From: CANJQJ01 sp964383565
GTDB taxonomy: Bacteria; Pseudomonadota; Alphaproteobacteria; Sphingomonadales; Sphingomonadaceae
Length of the DNA stretch: 5,712 nucleotides
Direction of reading: 5' to 3'
NCBI GenBank assembly: GCA_964383565.1
Contig: CAYLIK010000175.1
Coordinates: forward strand, 1-5,712
Shown here: positions 4,961-5,712 of the stretch, piece by piece
How the letters are laid out: each line of letters opens with the position of its first letter
Numbering within the stretch: the stretch's first letter is position 1
The notes under the pieces: model-generated
Databases searched by the model: none
Told to the model about the DNA's origin: nothing
What the model saw: only the letters and a program-made list of their open reading frames with translations
Position numbers and translations under genes: made by a program

Positions 4961-5712
4961 TCAGCCACTGCTCGGGTCTATCAAGAATTTTTCGCCTGTC
5001 GCTTTTCGTTCATACGCGCGCAGCACGTCAGGTTCGAGCGCCTCAGCGAGGCCGATGACGCGCGTATAGTTGCTGGCGAACGTCGTCGTCAGTTCTTCTA
5101 CCACGCGTTTGCGCATCTTTTCAGTAATCTCAGAGCCCGCTTTCCGTATGAACGGGAAGAGCAGCCAGCCGGACACGCTCCATTCAAAGCCGAACGCGAG
5201 CCGGTTGAGCGTCGTGGGCGACAGGTCGAGCGCGCCGTAGATGTAGAGCTGCTTGAAAACATCAGAGCCGTAGCGGCTGTATTCGGTCATTTGCGCGGCA
5301 GCGGCCCCTTCAATCGCCTGGACGATTTCGCTGCCCAGCGTGCCGCCGCCGATGGCGTCGAAAGCAATGGTCGCGCCAGTCTCCTTGATTGCCTCCGTAA
5401 GTTGGGTGGAGAAATCACCGTCGCGGCTATTGAGTACATGAGTCGCGCCAATATCACGCAGCACGCCGATCTGTTCTGGCGTTCGTACAATGTTGATGAG
5501 CGGGATCCCATCCGTGAGGCAGATTTTCTGGAGCATCTGCCCGAGGTTTGACGCGGCGGCCGTGTGGATGATCGCCTTGTGACCCTCACTCCTCGCCGTC
5601 TCCACGAACCCCAGCGCGGTGAGCGGATTCACGAACATAGAAGCGGCATCCGCAGCCGTTACACCGTCGGGCAAAGGATTAACCTCCCGAGCTTTTTTGC
5701 GGCGATAGTCGG
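4961..5712 (-). CDS. Medium-chain dehydrogenase/reductase (zinc-type alcohol dehydrogenase-like), 5' end missing
   Basis: The frame is open from the right edge to the TGA at 4963-4961, leaving 249 visible residues; the TTG at 5674 is internal, since the frame continues upstream as D-Y-R-R-K-K-A-R-E-V-N-P. Visible is the NAD(P)-binding half of the MDR fold: P-D-G-V-T-A-A-D-A-A, F-V-N-P-L-T-A-L-G, the nucleotide-binding turn A-A-A-S-N-L-G-Q (visible residues 51-58), and F-D-A-I-G-G-G (117-123). The C-terminal part includes E-Y-S-R-Y-G-S and an L-T-T-T-F-A-S-N-Y-T segment typical of a bacterial subgroup annotated as zinc-binding dehydrogenase. About 120 N-terminal residues, where any catalytic zinc ligands would lie, are outside the window, so zinc dependence and substrate cannot be judged. 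The gene converges on the tRNA. GC is slightly below that of the transporter genes, not enough to argue transfer. Confidence 0.85.
   Translation of the reverse strand, partial: DYRRKKAREVNPLPDGVTAADAASMFVNPLTALGFVETARSEGHKAIIHTAAASNLGQMLQKICLTDGIPLINIVRTPEQIGVLRDIGATHVLNSRDGDFSTQLTEAIKETGATIAFDAIGGGTLGSEIVQAIEGAAAAQMTEYSRYGSDVFKQLYIYGALDLSPTTLNRLAFGFEWSVSGWLLFPFIRKAGSEITEKMRKRVVEELTTTFASNYTRVIGLAEALEPDVLRAYERKATGEKFLIDPSSG

Overview
The window looks like chromosomal DNA from an alphaproteobacterium, most likely a sphingomonad (Sphingomonas/Sphingobium/Novosphingobium type). This is inferred from the GC content of roughly 60% in the lines I counted by eye, the style of the proteins, and the pairing of a PhoU-like Pit accessory domain with a Pit phosphate permease, as in the alphaproteobacterial orfA-pit operons. 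No database search was possible, so the genus is a guess.

Layout from left to right: (1) the 3' part of a patatin-like phospholipase gene on the + strand, followed by a clear intrinsic terminator. (2) A complete dctA gene (C4-dicarboxylate:cation symporter) on the + strand. (3) A convergent 250-bp gap without a convincing gene, holding an 11-bp inverted repeat and a 9-bp tandem repeat. (4) A minus-strand operon of two genes read from right to left: a Nudix hydrolase domain fused in frame to a Pit accessory protein (DUF47/PhoU-like), then pit, the low-affinity phosphate permease. (5) Divergent from that operon, a tRNA-Glu(CTC) gene with its own promoter and intrinsic terminator. (6) On the minus strand, converging on the tRNA, the 3' part of a medium-chain dehydrogenase/reductase gene that runs off the right edge.

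How the genes work together: the coherent unit is Nudix-Pap plus pit, a phosphate-uptake operon. Pit moves phosphate (as metal-phosphate) across the inner membrane and the PhoU-like domain is its likely cytoplasmic regulator. The attached Nudix domain suggests, by inference only, that hydrolysis of a phosphate-rich metabolite is tied to uptake. DctA imports succinate, fumarate and malate and is independent of this unit. The patatin and dehydrogenase genes are flanking housekeeping or accessory enzymes with no visible link.

The points most worth a second look are in the phosphate operon. It has no ordinary start codon at the place its strong ribosome binding site predicts (ACG-ATC stands there). 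A second, well-formed ribosome binding site and GTG lie exactly at the boundary of the two fused domains, so a free Pap protein could also be made. A perfect 15-bp palindrome sits between the -35 and -10 elements of its candidate promoter. I do not see a wholly new system; the rest is ordinary core-genome content.
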